A DNA stretch of 64,000 nt. It comes from JANNPJ01 sp965200525. GTDB taxonomy: Bacteria > Actinomycetota > Actinomycetes > Actinomycetales > Kineosporiaceae. The position numbers and the translations under genes are program-made. The stretch lies in NCBI GenBank assembly GCA_965200525.1, contig OZ241368.1:6944001-7008000 (forward strand), given 5' to 3'. Below, one piece after another: positions 17,928 to 26,455 of this stretch (position 1 is its first letter; every line of letters starts with the position of its first letter). The notes under the pieces are model-generated. The model ran no database searches and was not told where the DNA came from. It was given only the letters and a program-made list of their open reading frames with translations.

Positions 17928-19526
17928 TCAGCGCCGGGGCACGTGCAGGGCCAGCAGGCCGTAGGTCATGCCGTCGAGCAGGGCCGACCAGGACGCCTCG
18001 ATCACGTTCGGCCCGACCCCGACCGTCTCCCAGGTGGTCGAGGCCCCGCTGGTCTCGACCAGCACCCGGGTCACGGCGTCGGTGCCGGTCGCGGCGTCCA
18101 CGATCCGGACCTTGAAGTCGGTCAGCTTGATCCGCTCCAGCTCCGGGTAGACCGGCAGCAGAGCGGTCCGCAGGGCGTGGTCGAGGGCGCTGACCGGCCC
18201 GTTGCCCTCGGCCGTGGCGATCAGTCGCTGCCCGTCGGCGATCAGCTTCACGGTGGCCTCGGAGACTGCCCCCTCGACCCCGGCCCGCACCTCGGTGATC
18301 ACCCGCCAGCTCTCCACGTCGCAGTAGGCGGGCCGGAAGCCGAACACCTCCTCGTGCAGCAGCAGGGCGAACGACGCGTCCGCGGCCTCGAACGTGTAGC
18401 CCTGCGCCTCAAGCTGTTTCACCCGTTCGGTGACCCGGCCCAGCCGCTCCCGGTCGCCGGTCAGGTCGAACCCGAGCTCGCGGCCCTTGAGCTCGATCGA
18501 GGCCCGCCCGGCCATGTCCGAGATCAGCATCCGCATGTCGTTGCCGACCGCCACCGGGTCGATGTGCTGGTACAGATCGGGGTCGACCTTGATCGCACTG
18601 GCGTGCAGACCGGCCTTGTGGGCGAACGCCGAGGCGCCGACGTAGGGCTGGCGGGCGTACGGCGTCACGTTGGTGATCTCGTTGACCACGTGGGCGATCC
18701 GGGTCGCCTCGGCCAGCCGACCCGGCGGCAGCATCGGGCGGCCCAGCTTGAGCTCCAGGTCGGCCAGGATGGTGATCAGGTCGGCGTTGCCGGTGCGCTC
18801 GCCGTACCCGTTGAGGGTGCCCTGGATCTGGGTGGCGCCGGCGTCGACCGCGGCCAGCGAGTTGGCCACCGCGCACCCGGTGTCGTTGTGGCAGTGGATC
18901 CCCAGCGCGGCGCCGGAGAGCTGGCGGACGGCGTGCACGACGTCCGCGACCTGGGTCGGCAGCATGCCGCCGTTGGTGTCGCACAGCGCGACCACCTCGG
19001 CCCCGGCCTCGGTGGCGGTCCGCACCACCTCGACCGCGTAGGCCGGGTCGAACCGGAAGCCGTCGAAGAAGTGCTCGGCGTCGACGAACACCCGCCGCCC
19101 CTGCTCGCGCAGGAACGACACCGTCTCGGCGATCATGGCCAGGTTCTCGGCCGGGGTGGTCCGCAGCGCCCGCTCCACGTGCCGGACGTCGCTCTTGGCC
19201 ACCAGGGTGATCACCGGGGCCAGCGAGTCGACCAGGGCCAGCACCTGCGGGTCCTGATGGACGGCGAGCCCGGCCTTGCGGGTGGCCCCGAACGCGGCCA
19301 GCGTGGCGTTCTTGAGCGTCAGGTCGGCCGCGGCCCGGCGGAAGAACTCGGTGTCCTTGGGGATGGCCCCCGGCCAGCCGCCCTCGATGAAGCCGACGCC
19401 GAGCTCGTCGAGGTGCCCGGCAATGGCCAGCTTGTCCGACACGGACAGGCTCAGGCCCTCCTGCTGGGCGCCGTCGCGCAACGTCGTGTCGTACACCTGG
19501 ACCGCGGTGGCGTTCGAGTCCTGCAT
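17928..19526 (-). CDS. cimA: Citramalate synthase (LeuA-family alpha-isopropylmalate/citramalate synthase)
   Basis: A 532-aa HMGL-type acyltransferase that condenses pyruvate with acetyl-CoA to citramalate, giving 2-oxobutyrate for isoleucine without threonine. The start motif YDTTLRDGAQQEG, the metal-binding HCHNDTGCAVANSL and QGTLNGYGERTGNAD are intact, and a LeuA-type regulatory domain follows from about residue 390. The family is split between isopropylmalate and citramalate synthases; overall length and the VQVYDTTLRDG/GFIEGGWPGAIPKD pattern favour citramalate. Start ATG at 19526 has AGGAG 7 bases upstream. A terminator-like hairpin with a U-rich tail and a short Ile/Val-containing leader ORF precede it, suggesting attenuation. 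Confidence 0.9.
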   Translation of the reverse strand: MQDSNATAVQVYDTTLRDGAQQEGLSLSVSDKLAIAGHLDELGVGFIEGGWPGAIPKDTEFFRRAAADLTLKNATLAAFGATRKAGLAVHQDPQVLALVDSLAPVITLVAKSDVRHVERALRTTPAENLAMIAETVSFLREQGRRVFVDAEHFFDGFRFDPAYAVEVVRTATEAGAEVVALCDTNGGMLPTQVADVVHAVRQLSGAALGIHCHNDTGCAVANSLAAVDAGATQIQGTLNGYGERTGNADLITILADLELKLGRPMLPPGRLAEATRIAHVVNEITNVTPYARQPYVGASAFAHKAGLHASAIKVDPDLYQHIDPVAVGNDMRMLISDMAGRASIELKGRELGFDLTGDRERLGRVTERVKQLEAQGYTFEAADASFALLLHEEVFGFRPAYCDVESWRVITEVRAGVEGAVSEATVKLIADGQRLIATAEGNGPVSALDHALRTALLPVYPELERIKLTDFKVRIVDAATGTDAVTRVLVETSGASTTWETVGVGPNVIEASWSALLDGMTYGLLALHVPRR

Positions 19527-19540
19527 GGTCGCTCTCCTGC

Positions 19541-19579
19541 ATGAAAATGAAAATGACCCCTCGCTGGTCGCGAGAGGTC
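19541..19579 (-). terminator. Attenuator-type hairpin in the cimA leader
   Basis: A 10-bp stem (19555-19564 with 19570-19579, one G-U pair) with a 5-base loop is followed on the minus strand by ATTTTCATTTTCAT. It ends about 15 bases before the cimA start codon and just ahead of its ribosome-binding site. This is the position of an attenuator rather than of a gene-end terminator. Confidence 0.75.
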
Positions 19580-19596
19580 TGCACGTCGACGGTGGG

Positions 19597-19627
19597 TGAG
19601 GGGGCCGCAGATCCGGCCGCCGCCTCA
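19597..19627 (-). promoter_or_regulatory. Leader hairpin overlapping the stop codon of the cimA leader ORF
   Basis: TGAGG (minus strand, beginning at the leader stop codon) pairs with CCTCA, and inside it GGCCG pairs with CGGCC around loop GATCTG. It could act as the early 'pause' hairpin whose opening lets downstream RNA refold. This is structure inferred by eye. Confidence 0.5.
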
Positions 19628-19672
19628 GACGGTGTCGACGCGCCTGCCGATAATGAACTCAGCTGTTGGCAT
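19625..19672 (-). CDS. Candidate leader peptide of cimA (15 aa)
   Basis: ATG at 19672 opens a 15-residue reading frame MPTAEFIIGRRVDTV that ends in TGA at 19625. It contains two adjacent Ile codons and two Val codons in its last nine residues, followed within 50 bases by a terminator-like hairpin and then cimA. This is the usual plan of a branched-chain amino acid attenuator. It has no clear ribosome-binding site and its start overlaps the last codons of the rhomboid-like gene, so it could also be translated by coupling to that gene. It may be chance; conservation in relatives would decide. Confidence 0.5.
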   Translation of the reverse strand: MPTAEFIIGRRVDTV

Positions 19673-20327
19673 CGTGGTGACGAGTCTGCCACAGATCGGG
19701 GCCGTAACCGGTGAACCAGGCCACCAACGGGCCGAGCAGCAGGCCCGCGAGCACCGGAATGCCGTGCGCGTCGTTCAGCACCAGCAGCAGCGCCCCGCCG
19801 GCGACGACGCCCGCCGCCCGGGCCAGGACGGCGCGCTCGGGCCGGTAGCGCAGGCCCAGCCCGACCATCGCGGCGACCACCGCGAAATCGGCTCCGGAGT
19901 TGCCGGCCCCCTTGTTGACCGAGAGGTAGGTGGCGGCCACGTCGAACACGAGCTGGGCCAGCACGAACACCAGCACCGCCCGGCCCGTTCCCCAGAGCGC
20001 CACCGCGACCGTGGCCACGACGGCCAGCACGGCCAGGTTGAAGACCGTGCCGGCCACCCCGCCGTCCTGGACCACGAACGAGGTCAGCAGCCGCCAGTAC
20101 TGGTGGTGGCGGCGAATCAGGTCCGGATCCCGGCGCAGCGCGGTCAGCACGGCCGGGAAAGGCAACTGCAGCACCGAGGGGACGGCGACGACCAACCACA
20201 AGCCGGCCGCCGGCCACGACGGCCGGGGCCCGCGCGGCGCGATCAGCGCCGCGCCCACCTGCAGAGCCAGCACCAGCACGGCTCCGTAGAGCATGGCGTT
20301 GAGCGTGCCGCCACCATCAGTTCTCAT
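19659..20327 (-). CDS. Rhomboid-like intramembrane protein
   Basis: A 222-aa protein with about six membrane segments. Rhomboid features are present in order: a conserved Asn in the second helix region (VFNLAVLAVVATVAVALWG), the Ser motif GNSGADFAV with Ser144, and a late His188 in NDAHGIPVLAGLLLG. This Ser-His pair is the catalytic dyad of rhomboid proteases, so it may cleave within membranes. The first luminal loop is short and lacks the strongly conserved WR pair, so it may also be a divergent or inactive member; actinobacteria often carry such 'rhomboid-like' genes. It lies directly upstream of the cimA leader on the same strand. Confidence 0.75.
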   Translation of the reverse strand: MRTDGGGTLNAMLYGAVLVLALQVGAALIAPRGPRPSWPAAGLWLVVAVPSVLQLPFPAVLTALRRDPDLIRRHHQYWRLLTSFVVQDGGVAGTVFNLAVLAVVATVAVALWGTGRAVLVFVLAQLVFDVAATYLSVNKGAGNSGADFAVVAAMVGLGLRYRPERAVLARAAGVVAGGALLLVLNDAHGIPVLAGLLLGPLVAWFTGYGPDLWQTRHHDANS

Positions 20328-20427
20328 ACGTCCGAGCCTGGACGACGCCGCCGCGGGCCGCGCGGTCCAGGCGTCACGCCATGACCGTGACGAATGTCAG
20401 GCCGGGGTCGAGCCAGGGTCGGGCGGC

Positions 20428-21540
20428 TCAGGCCAGGCGGCGCATCCAGCCGTGGGTGTCGGGGGTGCGGCCGTACTGGATGTCGACCAGGGCCTGGCGC
20501 ATCCGGGTGGTGACCGCTCCGGCCGGGGCCTCGGCGTCGCCGACCGAGCCGCCGTCCCAGACCAGCCGGCGGATCGGCGTGATCACCGCGGCCGTGCCGC
20601 AGGCGAACACCTCGGTGATCTCGCCCGAGGCCACGCCGTCCCGCCACTCGTCGATGTCGATCTTGCGCTCCTCGACGTCGAGGCCGAGCTCCTTGCCCAA
20701 CTGCAGGATGGACGACCGGGTGACGCCCTCCAGGATCGAGCCGCTCAGCTCCGGCGTGATGAGCCGCCCGTCCCGGTGCACGAAGTAGACGTTCATCCCG
20801 CCGAGCTCCTCGACCCACTTCTGCTCGACCGCGTCGAGGAAGCAGACCTGCTGGCAGCCGTGGTCGGCCGCCTCCAGCATCGGGGCCAGGCTGGCCGCGT
20901 AGTTGCCGCCGCACTTGGCCGCCCCGGTGCCGCCGGGCGCGGCTCGGTTGTACTGGGTCGACAGCCAGATCGAGACCGGCTTGGCCCCACCGGCGAAGTA
21001 GGCCCCGGCGGGCGAGGCGATCACCAGGTAGCGGACCTCGGCCGAGGGGCGGACCCCAAGGAACGCCTCCGAGGCGTACATGAACGGGCGCAGGTAGAGG
21101 CTGGTCTCCTCGCCGGAGGGGATCCAGGCCTGATCGGTCCGGACCAGCTGTTCGATCGAGGTCAGGAAGTCGGCCAGCGGCAGCTCGGGCAGGGCCAGCC
21201 GGCGGGCCGAGCGCTGCAGGCGCTCGCCGTTGGCCTCGGGCCGGAAGGCCCAGACCGAGCCGTCGGCGTGGCGGTACGCCTTGAGGCCCTCGAAGATCTC
21301 CTGGGCGTAGTGCAGGACGGCCGAGGCCGGGTCGAGCAGCAGCGGGCCGTAGGGGATCACCCCGGCGTCGTGCCAGCCCTGATCGGCCGACCAGGTGATC
21401 GAGGCCATGTGGTCGCTGAAGAACTTGCCGAACCCGGGCGCGGCCAGGATCTCGGCCCGCCGCTGCTCGCTCACCGGGCTGGCGTTGGGGGTGAAGCTGA
21501 AAGTCAGGTTCGTGCTGTCGTTCGCCGTTGTGGTGTCCAT
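20428..21540 (-). CDS. ilvE: Branched-chain amino acid aminotransferase
   Basis: A 370-aa PLP enzyme making Val, Leu and Ile from their 2-oxo acids. The catalytic Lys sits in GTGAAKCGGNYAASL. LHYAQEIFEGLKAYRH and YLRPFMYASEAFLGV near the N-terminal half, and FACGTAAVITPI near the end, are typical of fold-type IV aminotransferases of the IlvE class. ATG at 21540 has GAGGGAG upstream; codons before it, back to 21735, lie in the leuB-ilvE intergenic region and are not conserved. leuB lies just upstream on the same strand. A small perfect hairpin (21560-21577, ACCGGCG with CGCCGGT) sits in the 5' leader. Confidence 0.97.
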   Translation of the reverse strand: MDTTTANDSTNLTFSFTPNASPVSEQRRAEILAAPGFGKFFSDHMASITWSADQGWHDAGVIPYGPLLLDPASAVLHYAQEIFEGLKAYRHADGSVWAFRPEANGERLQRSARRLALPELPLADFLTSIEQLVRTDQAWIPSGEETSLYLRPFMYASEAFLGVRPSAEVRYLVIASPAGAYFAGGAKPVSIWLSTQYNRAAPGGTGAAKCGGNYAASLAPMLEAADHGCQQVCFLDAVEQKWVEELGGMNVYFVHRDGRLITPELSGSILEGVTRSSILQLGKELGLDVEERKIDIDEWRDGVASGEITEVFACGTAAVITPIRRLVWDGGSVGDAEAPAGAVTTRMRQALVDIQYGRTPDTHGWMRRLA

Positions 21541-21634
21541 CGCGATACTCCCTCGCGTCACCGGCGGTTTCGCCGGTACGGGCTCTGTTGGGGACCGTAT
21601 CAGCGCAGCGCCCGCTGCCGACGCGGGTGCGTCG

Positions 21635-22705
21635 TCAGTCGGACAGCCGGGAGGCGATCGCCTCACCGATCTGCGCTGTGGACCTGGGTACTCGGATGTC
21701 GCGCGAGGCCAGATCGGCGGCGACGGCCTGCTCAACCCGCTGGGCCGGCTTGTCCAGGCCCAGGTGTTCCAGCAGCATCGCCACCGACAGGATGGTCGCG
21801 GTCGGGTCGGCCTTCTGCTGCCCGGCGATGTCGGGGGCCGAGCCGTGCACCGGCTCGAACATGCTCGGCGCGGTGCGGTCGGGGTTGATGTTGCCCGACG
21901 CGGCCAGGCCGATGCCGCCGGCGATCGCGGCGGCCAGGTCGGTCACGATGTCGCCGAACAGGTTGTCGGTGACGATCACGTCGTACCGGGTCGGATCCTG
22001 GACCAGGAAGATGGTGGCCGCGTCGACGTGCGAGTAGTCGGCGGTGACCTCGGGGAAGTCGGCGTTCACGGCCTCGACCGTGCGCCGCCAGAGGTGACCG
22101 GCATGGGTCAGCACGTTGTGCTTGTGCAGCAGCGTGAGCTTGCGCCGGGGCCGGGCCGCGGCCCGGCGGAACGCGTCGCGGACCACCCGCTCCACGCCGT
22201 AGGCGGTGTTGATGCTCACCTCGGTGGCGATCTCGTGCGGTGTACCCGTGCGCACCGCGCCGCCGTTGCCGACATACGGCCCCTCGGTACCCTCGCGGAC
22301 CACGACGAAGTCGAGTTCGCGGTCACCGAGGACGTGCGGAGCCAGCGGCGAGGTGACGCCCGGGTACAACCGCGCCGGCCTGAGGTTGACGTAGTGGTCC
22401 AGTTCGAACCGCAGGCGCAGCAGGAGCCCCCGCTCCAGCACTCCGCTCGGCACGCCGGGATCACCGACGGCGCCGAGCAGGATCACGTCGTGCTGCCGGA
22501 TCTCGGCCAGCACGGAGTCGGGGAGCGTCTCGCCGGTGGCGTGCCACCGGCGAGCACCGAGGTCGTACTCGGTGGTTTCGACGACCGCCTCGGAACCCAC
22601 CGCGGCTCGCAGCACCTGCAAGCCCTCGGCCACCACCTCCGGGCCGATGCCGTCACCAGGGATGACGGCCAGCCGGATGGCCTGCGGGGAGTTGGGCGTG
22701 GTCAT
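21635..22705 (-). CDS. leuB: 3-isopropylmalate dehydrogenase
   Basis: A 356-aa NAD-dependent decarboxylating dehydrogenase forming 2-oxoisocaproate in leucine synthesis. It has [14 protein letters not shown] at the N-terminus, the substrate arginines around [17 protein letters not shown], the metal-binding Asp in [19 protein letters not shown], and the adenine-binding [14 protein letters not shown]. Start is ATG at 22705, with the -10 box TAGAAT (22713-22718) 7 bases upstream, so the mRNA is probably leaderless. Codons back to 22747 cross that -10 box and are rejected. ilvE follows 94 bases downstream. Confidence 0.97.
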   Translation of the reverse strand: MTTPNSPQAIRLAVIPGDGIGPEVVAEGLQVLRAAVGSEAVVETTEYDLGARRWHATGETLPDSVLAEIRQHDVILLGAVGDPGVPSGVLERGLLLRLRFELDHYVNLRPARLYPGVTSPLAPHVLGDRELDFVVVREGTEGPYVGNGGAVRTGTPHEIATEVSINTAYGVERVVRDAFRRAAARPRRKLTLLHKHNVLTHAGHLWRRTVEAVNADFPEVTADYSHVDAATIFLVQDPTRYDVIVTDNLFGDIVTDLAAAIAGGIGLAASGNINPDRTAPSMFEPVHGSAPDIAGQQKADPTATILSVAMLLEHLGLDKPAQRVEQAVAADLASRDIRVPRSTAQIGEAIASRLSD

Positions 22706-22712
22706 GACGTCG

Positions 22713-22718
22713 ATTCTA
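22713..22718 (-). promoter_or_regulatory. leuB -10 box (leaderless)
   Basis: TAGAAT on the minus strand, one base from the TATAAT consensus and 7 bases before the leuB ATG. It decides the start at 22705. Confidence 0.7.
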
Positions 22719-22804
22719 ACCCCGCCGTCCGGATGCCGGTCACCCATCTCAAATAATGGACGTCGAAGCAGGGGTGAGCAGGGTCACCGCCGAGTCGGGT
22801 AGCA

Positions 22805-22832
22805 AACCATACCAACGTACGTTGTCATGGTT
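22805..22832. promoter_or_regulatory. 28-bp interrupted palindrome between leuB and a small divergent gene
   Basis: The centre CAACGTACGTTG (22813-22824) is a perfect 12-bp palindrome, and the outer arms AACCAT (22805-22810) and ATGGTT (22827-22832) are also symmetric about the same point. The site lies about 90 bases upstream of leuB and 73 bases upstream of the small gene at 22905. It looks like a dimeric regulator site; the regulator is unknown. Confidence 0.6.
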
Positions 22833-22904
22833 GATGTCGCCGATGGCGAGAGGCCGACCCACCGGGGCCGGCCCTGACGGCGACTCGAAGGAGGGCATCT
22901 CCCG

Positions 22905-23105
22905 ATGCTCAGCATCCCTACCCTGACCCAGATCATCACCGTTCTCGTCGTCGCGCTGGCCCTCACCGCCGCGGTGGTGGCCGGCCTGGCCACCTGGCTC
23001 GACGGCGCCCGCGCCGGCTCCCGACGACCGGCCCGGACCTCCCCGGGGCCGGTCACCGTCCCGGCCCAGCGCACCGCCGCCGAGCGCCTCGGCGCCACCC
23101 GCTGA
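22905..23105 (+). CDS. Small single-span membrane protein
   Basis: A 66-aa protein. Residues 5-32 are one hydrophobic segment (PTLTQIITVLVVALALTAAV then VAGLATWL), followed by a basic Arg/Ala/Pro-rich cytoplasmic tail. GGAGGG lies 9 bases upstream of the ATG. Codon use matches neighbours. I do not recognise the family. The upstream palindrome at 22805-22832 may control it. Its role could be that of a small membrane-associated accessory protein, but nothing nearby says so. Confidence 0.6.
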   Translation: MLSIPTLTQIITVLVVALALTAAVVAGLATWLDGARAGSRRPARTSPGPVTVPAQRTAAERLGATR

Positions 23106-23125
23106 CACCGGCTCGCACCCGGATC

Positions 23126-23141
23126 GGGCCGGGATCGGCCC
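23126..23141. terminator. Short hairpin between convergent genes
   Basis: GGGCCG (23126-23131) pairs with CGGCCC (23136-23141) around a 4-base loop, in the 67-bp gap between the small gene and the convergent gamma-glutamyltransferase gene. It is GC-only and may not be functional. Confidence 0.4.
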
Positions 23142-23172
23142 CGGCCGACGGGTCGGATCGCGGCCCGGTCGA

Positions 23173-24717
23173 TCAGGCCAGCAGTACCGCCCCCTCGCGC
23201 CGCGGGTCGGCGGCGGCCACGAGCCGGCCGTCGGCCTCGCGCAAGGTGGCGGCCACTCCCCCGAAGAACATCGCCCGAGCCTCGTGCTCGCGCCCGGGCA
23301 GGCCGGCCGAGGCGGCCGTGACCGCCGCCGCACCGCCGGCCAGGTCGCTCTCGAACTCCACCGCCGCCGGTTCGCCGTCCTGGTCCAGGCTGACGTGGAC
23401 CCGGGGCGCGTCGATCGCCTGACTCAGCGAGTCCCCGGCGACGAGGCCCAGCACCACCTGGAGGACGGCGGTGGCAATCCGGTCGGCCCCAGGACTGCCG
23501 ATGGCCAGCAGCCGGCCGTCCTGGTGCCGCCCGACCGTCGGCGTCATGTTCGAGATCAGCCGCTCCCCCGGGGGCAGGGCGTGCGGCCCGCGCCGGTTCA
23601 GCTCCCGCTCGCCGAGCGAGTTGTTCAGCCAGACCCCGGTGCCGGGCGCCGTGACCCCGGCCCCGTAGCCCGAGGACGCCGTCATCGCGCAGGCCAGACC
23701 GTCAGCGTCCACCGCCGAGAGGTGCACCGTGGAGGCCGAGCCGGACCGCCGGCCGGTACCGGCCGCGGTCACCTCGGCGATCATTTGCTCGGCGGCCGCG
23801 ATCCGGTCCGGGGCCAGGTCGAGCCGTTGGGCCCGGCCGGCCAGCACCGCCGCCTGGACGGCGATCAGGTCGGCCAGGTCCGGGCGACCGGATCGGGGCC
23901 CGCCCTCGAGCAACAGCATCAGCATCGCGGTGAAGGTGGCCCCGCCGACCGCCGGCGGCGGGTTGGTGGCCCACTCCCAGCCGCCGATCCGGGTCCGCAG
24001 GGCCGGCCGGACCACGGCCCGGTAGTCGCGCAGGTCGGCCGCGGTGATCAGGCCCGCGTGCGCGTCCATCTCGGCGACCAGGGCCCGGGCCACGTCGCCG
24101 CCGTGCAGCGCGGCCGCCCCTTCCTTGATCACCAGGTCCAGGAAGTCGCCCAGCTCGGGCAGGACCATCAGGTCGCCGGTGGCCAGAGCGCGCCCGTCGG
24201 CGCCGGTGAGGGCGGCCCGGGCGGCCGGATCGCGACCGAACAGCGCCTGTCCGGAGAAGGTCAGGTAGTTGCCGGCGGCCCGCCCGATCCGGAACCCGGC
24301 GCGGGCCAGTTCGGCCGCCGGCGCGACAACCTCGGCCCACGGCACCCGGCCGAACCGGCGATGGGCCGTCTCCAGGGCCACCAGCGTGCCCGGGGTGGCG
24401 ACCGAGCCCGGCCCGACGTCCAGATGGGTGCCGCCGCCGTAGTCCAGGTACAGCGTGGTCATGCCCCGCCCGAAGGCCGAGGCAGGCCGGCCGGTGCCGG
24501 GCATCGCCACCGATCCGTCGACGGTGACCGCGGCCGCCCCCGGCGGGGCCACGGTGACGAAGCCGCCCCCGCCCAGTGAGGCCACCCCGGGCTCACTGAC
24601 CAGGGCGGCGAACATGCCGCCGAGCACGACGTCGACGGCGTTGCCGCCGAGCGCCGCGACCTGGCCGCCGGCCTGCACCGCGTACGAGTTGGGCCCGGCC
24701 AGCGCTACATCGGTCAC
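23173..24717 (-). CDS. Gamma-glutamyltransferase family protein (Ntn-hydrolase)
   Basis: A 514-aa protein of the GGT family, which hydrolyses or transfers gamma-glutamyl groups (glutathione and similar substrates) or, in related members, acylates. The autoprocessing nucleophile Thr is recognisable in SASTVHLSAVDADGLACAMT. Upstream features are GGNAVDVVLGGMFAALVSEP and GGGGFVTVAPP; downstream are NMTPTVGRHQDGRLLAIGSPG and QAIDAPRVHV. There is no signal peptide, unlike most bacterial GGTs, so it is probably cytoplasmic. Actinobacteria lack glutathione as main thiol, so the true substrate is open. Start is GTG at 24717. It lies just downstream of serA on the same strand (12-base gap). Confidence 0.85.
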   Translation of the reverse strand: MTDVALAGPNSYAVQAGGQVAALGGNAVDVVLGGMFAALVSEPGVASLGGGGFVTVAPPGAAAVTVDGSVAMPGTGRPASAFGRGMTTLYLDYGGGTHLDVGPGSVATPGTLVALETAHRRFGRVPWAEVVAPAAELARAGFRIGRAAGNYLTFSGQALFGRDPAARAALTGADGRALATGDLMVLPELGDFLDLVIKEGAAALHGGDVARALVAEMDAHAGLITAADLRDYRAVVRPALRTRIGGWEWATNPPPAVGGATFTAMLMLLLEGGPRSGRPDLADLIAVQAAVLAGRAQRLDLAPDRIAAAEQMIAEVTAAGTGRRSGSASTVHLSAVDADGLACAMTASSGYGAGVTAPGTGVWLNNSLGERELNRRGPHALPPGERLISNMTPTVGRHQDGRLLAIGSPGADRIATAVLQVVLGLVAGDSLSQAIDAPRVHVSLDQDGEPAAVEFESDLAGGAAAVTAASAGLPGREHEARAMFFGGVAATLREADGRLVAAADPRREGAVLLA

Positions 24718-24729
24718 GCCCGAATCATC

Positions 24730-26313
24730 TCAGCCGCCCAGAGTGAGCTGCCGCACCGACTCGGCCTCCACCCCCAGGACGATCTCGTCGATCACCGGCT
24801 GCGGGGCGACGTCGTCCAGGGTCAGGACCGAGACCGCGGCGCCGCCCTCGTCGGTCCGCCCGACCTGCATGCTGGCGATGTTGATGCCGGCGTCGCCGAG
24901 CAGCCGGCCCAGCGCGCCGATCACGCCCGGCCGGTCGGTGTAGCGCAGCACCAGCATGTGGTCGGCCAGCGGCACCTCCAGGTCGTGGCTGTCGATCGCC
25001 ACCAGCTTCTGGACCTGCTTGGTACCGGTCAGGGTGCCGGAGACGGACAGCGCGGTGGCGTCGGCCAGCGTGCCCCGCACGGTCACCACGTTGCGGTACT
25101 GCGGGCTGTCGGGGTCGGTCAGCAGCCGGACCTCGATCCCGTGCTCGGCCGCCAGGACGGGGGCGTTCACGTACGACACCTGACCCTCGACCACGCCGTC
25201 GAACAGGCCCTTGAGCACCGACAGCCGCAACACGTTGACGTCGTGGCCGATCAGGTCGCCGTGCACCTCGACGTCGAGGTGGGTCGGCAGGCCGCCGGCC
25301 AGGGCGGTGAAGATCCGGCCCAGCTTCTCGGCCAGGGCGATGGCCGGGCGGACCTCCTCGGCGATCACCCCACCGGACACGTTGACCGCGTCCGGCACCA
25401 GCTCGCCGGCCAGGGCCAGCCGGACCGATTGGGCCACCGCGATCCCGGCCCGCTCCTGGGCCTCGTCGGTGGAGGCGCCCAGGTGCGGGGTGGCCACCAC
25501 CGAGTCGAGCTCGAACAGCGGTGAGTCGGTGCAGGGTTCGACCGCGTAGACGTCGAGCCCGGCCGCGGCCACCCGGCCCTCCTTGAGCGCGTCGTGCAGG
25601 GCTGCCTCGTCGATGATCCCGCCCCGGGCGGCGTTGACGATCCGCACGCTCGGCTTGACCAGGCGCAGCTGCGGTTCCCCGATCAGGCCGGTGGTCTCCG
25701 CGTTCTTGGGCAGGTGCACGGTGATGAAGTCGCTCTCGGCCAGCAGCTCGTCCAGGCCGAGCAGGCGCACGCCGAGCTGGCCGGCCCGGGCCGTGGACAC
25801 ATAGGGGTCGTAGGCAACGATGTTCATCCCGAAAGCGCTCAGCCGCTGGACCATCAGCACCCCGATCCGGCCCAGGCCGACCACGCCGAGGGTCTTCTCG
25901 AACAGCTCCACGCCGGTGTAGGCCGAGCGCTTCCACTGCCCCGCCCGCAGCGCCGAGCTGGCCTGGGGCACGTGCCGGGCGGTGGCCAGCAGCAGGGCCA
26001 CGGCCAGCTCGGCGGCCGAGACGATGTTGGACGTCGGGGCGTTGACCACCATGACGCCGGCCTGGGTGGCCGCTTTCACGTCCACGTTGTCCAGGCCGAC
26101 CCCGGCCCGCGCGACCACCCGCAGCCGGCGGGCCGCCGTCAGCGCCTCGGCGTCGATCCGGGTGGCCGAGCGGATCAGGACGGCGTCGACGTCGGTGATC
26201 GCGGCCAGCAGCTGCGCCCGGTCGGCGCCGTCACAGTGCCGGATCTCGAAGTCGGGGCCGAGGGCGTCGATGGTGGCGGGCGAGAGTTCCTCAGCGATGA
26301 GGACGACGGGCAT
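24730..26313 (-). CDS. serA: D-3-phosphoglycerate dehydrogenase
   Basis: First enzyme of serine synthesis. It has 527 aa, the long form with the extra ASB domain seen in Mycobacterium SerA1. The NAD-binding GVVGLGRIG motif lies near residue 147, the active site has VNAARGGIIDEAAL and TPHLGASTDEAQERAG with the catalytic His, and the C-terminal ACT domain (VLRYTDRPGVIGALGRLLGD) binds serine for feedback control. An ATG at 26313 and a GTG at 26319 are both in reach of a weak AGGGAAG site; I use the ATG. A perfect 16-bp palindrome lies 44 bases upstream of the ATG. Confidence 0.96.
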   Translation of the reverse strand: MPVVLIAEELSPATIDALGPDFEIRHCDGADRAQLLAAITDVDAVLIRSATRIDAEALTAARRLRVVARAGVGLDNVDVKAATQAGVMVVNAPTSNIVSAAELAVALLLATARHVPQASSALRAGQWKRSAYTGVELFEKTLGVVGLGRIGVLMVQRLSAFGMNIVAYDPYVSTARAGQLGVRLLGLDELLAESDFITVHLPKNAETTGLIGEPQLRLVKPSVRIVNAARGGIIDEAALHDALKEGRVAAAGLDVYAVEPCTDSPLFELDSVVATPHLGASTDEAQERAGIAVAQSVRLALAGELVPDAVNVSGGVIAEEVRPAIALAEKLGRIFTALAGGLPTHLDVEVHGDLIGHDVNVLRLSVLKGLFDGVVEGQVSYVNAPVLAAEHGIEVRLLTDPDSPQYRNVVTVRGTLADATALSVSGTLTGTKQVQKLVAIDSHDLEVPLADHMLVLRYTDRPGVIGALGRLLGDAGINIASMQVGRTDEGGAAVSVLTLDDVAPQPVIDEIVLGVEAESVRQLTLGG

Positions 26314-26356
26314 GGTCACAGGACTTCCCTACTGCCGGGGCGGGGGAACAGGACGC

Positions 26357-26372
26357 GACTCGTTTTCGAGTC
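26357..26372 (-). promoter_or_regulatory. Perfect palindrome upstream of serA
   Basis: GACTCG-TTTT-CGAGTC is a 16-bp palindrome. On the minus strand it directly overlaps TAGACT, a candidate -10 box. It could be an operator for serA or a small hairpin in the serA leader. Confidence 0.5.
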
Positions 26373-26455
26373 TACGAACCGAATCCCGGATTACGACCCG
26401 GTCAAGCCCGACAAATAACGCACCCGGCCGTCACCCCGGCCGCCCCGCCGGACGG

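Noticed and set aside
21560..21577. Perfect small hairpin (ACCGGCG, CGCCGGT) upstream of ilvE, considered as an attenuator.
   Set aside because: It has no U-tract and no leader peptide, and lies too close to the ribosome-binding site to be called more than a leader hairpin.
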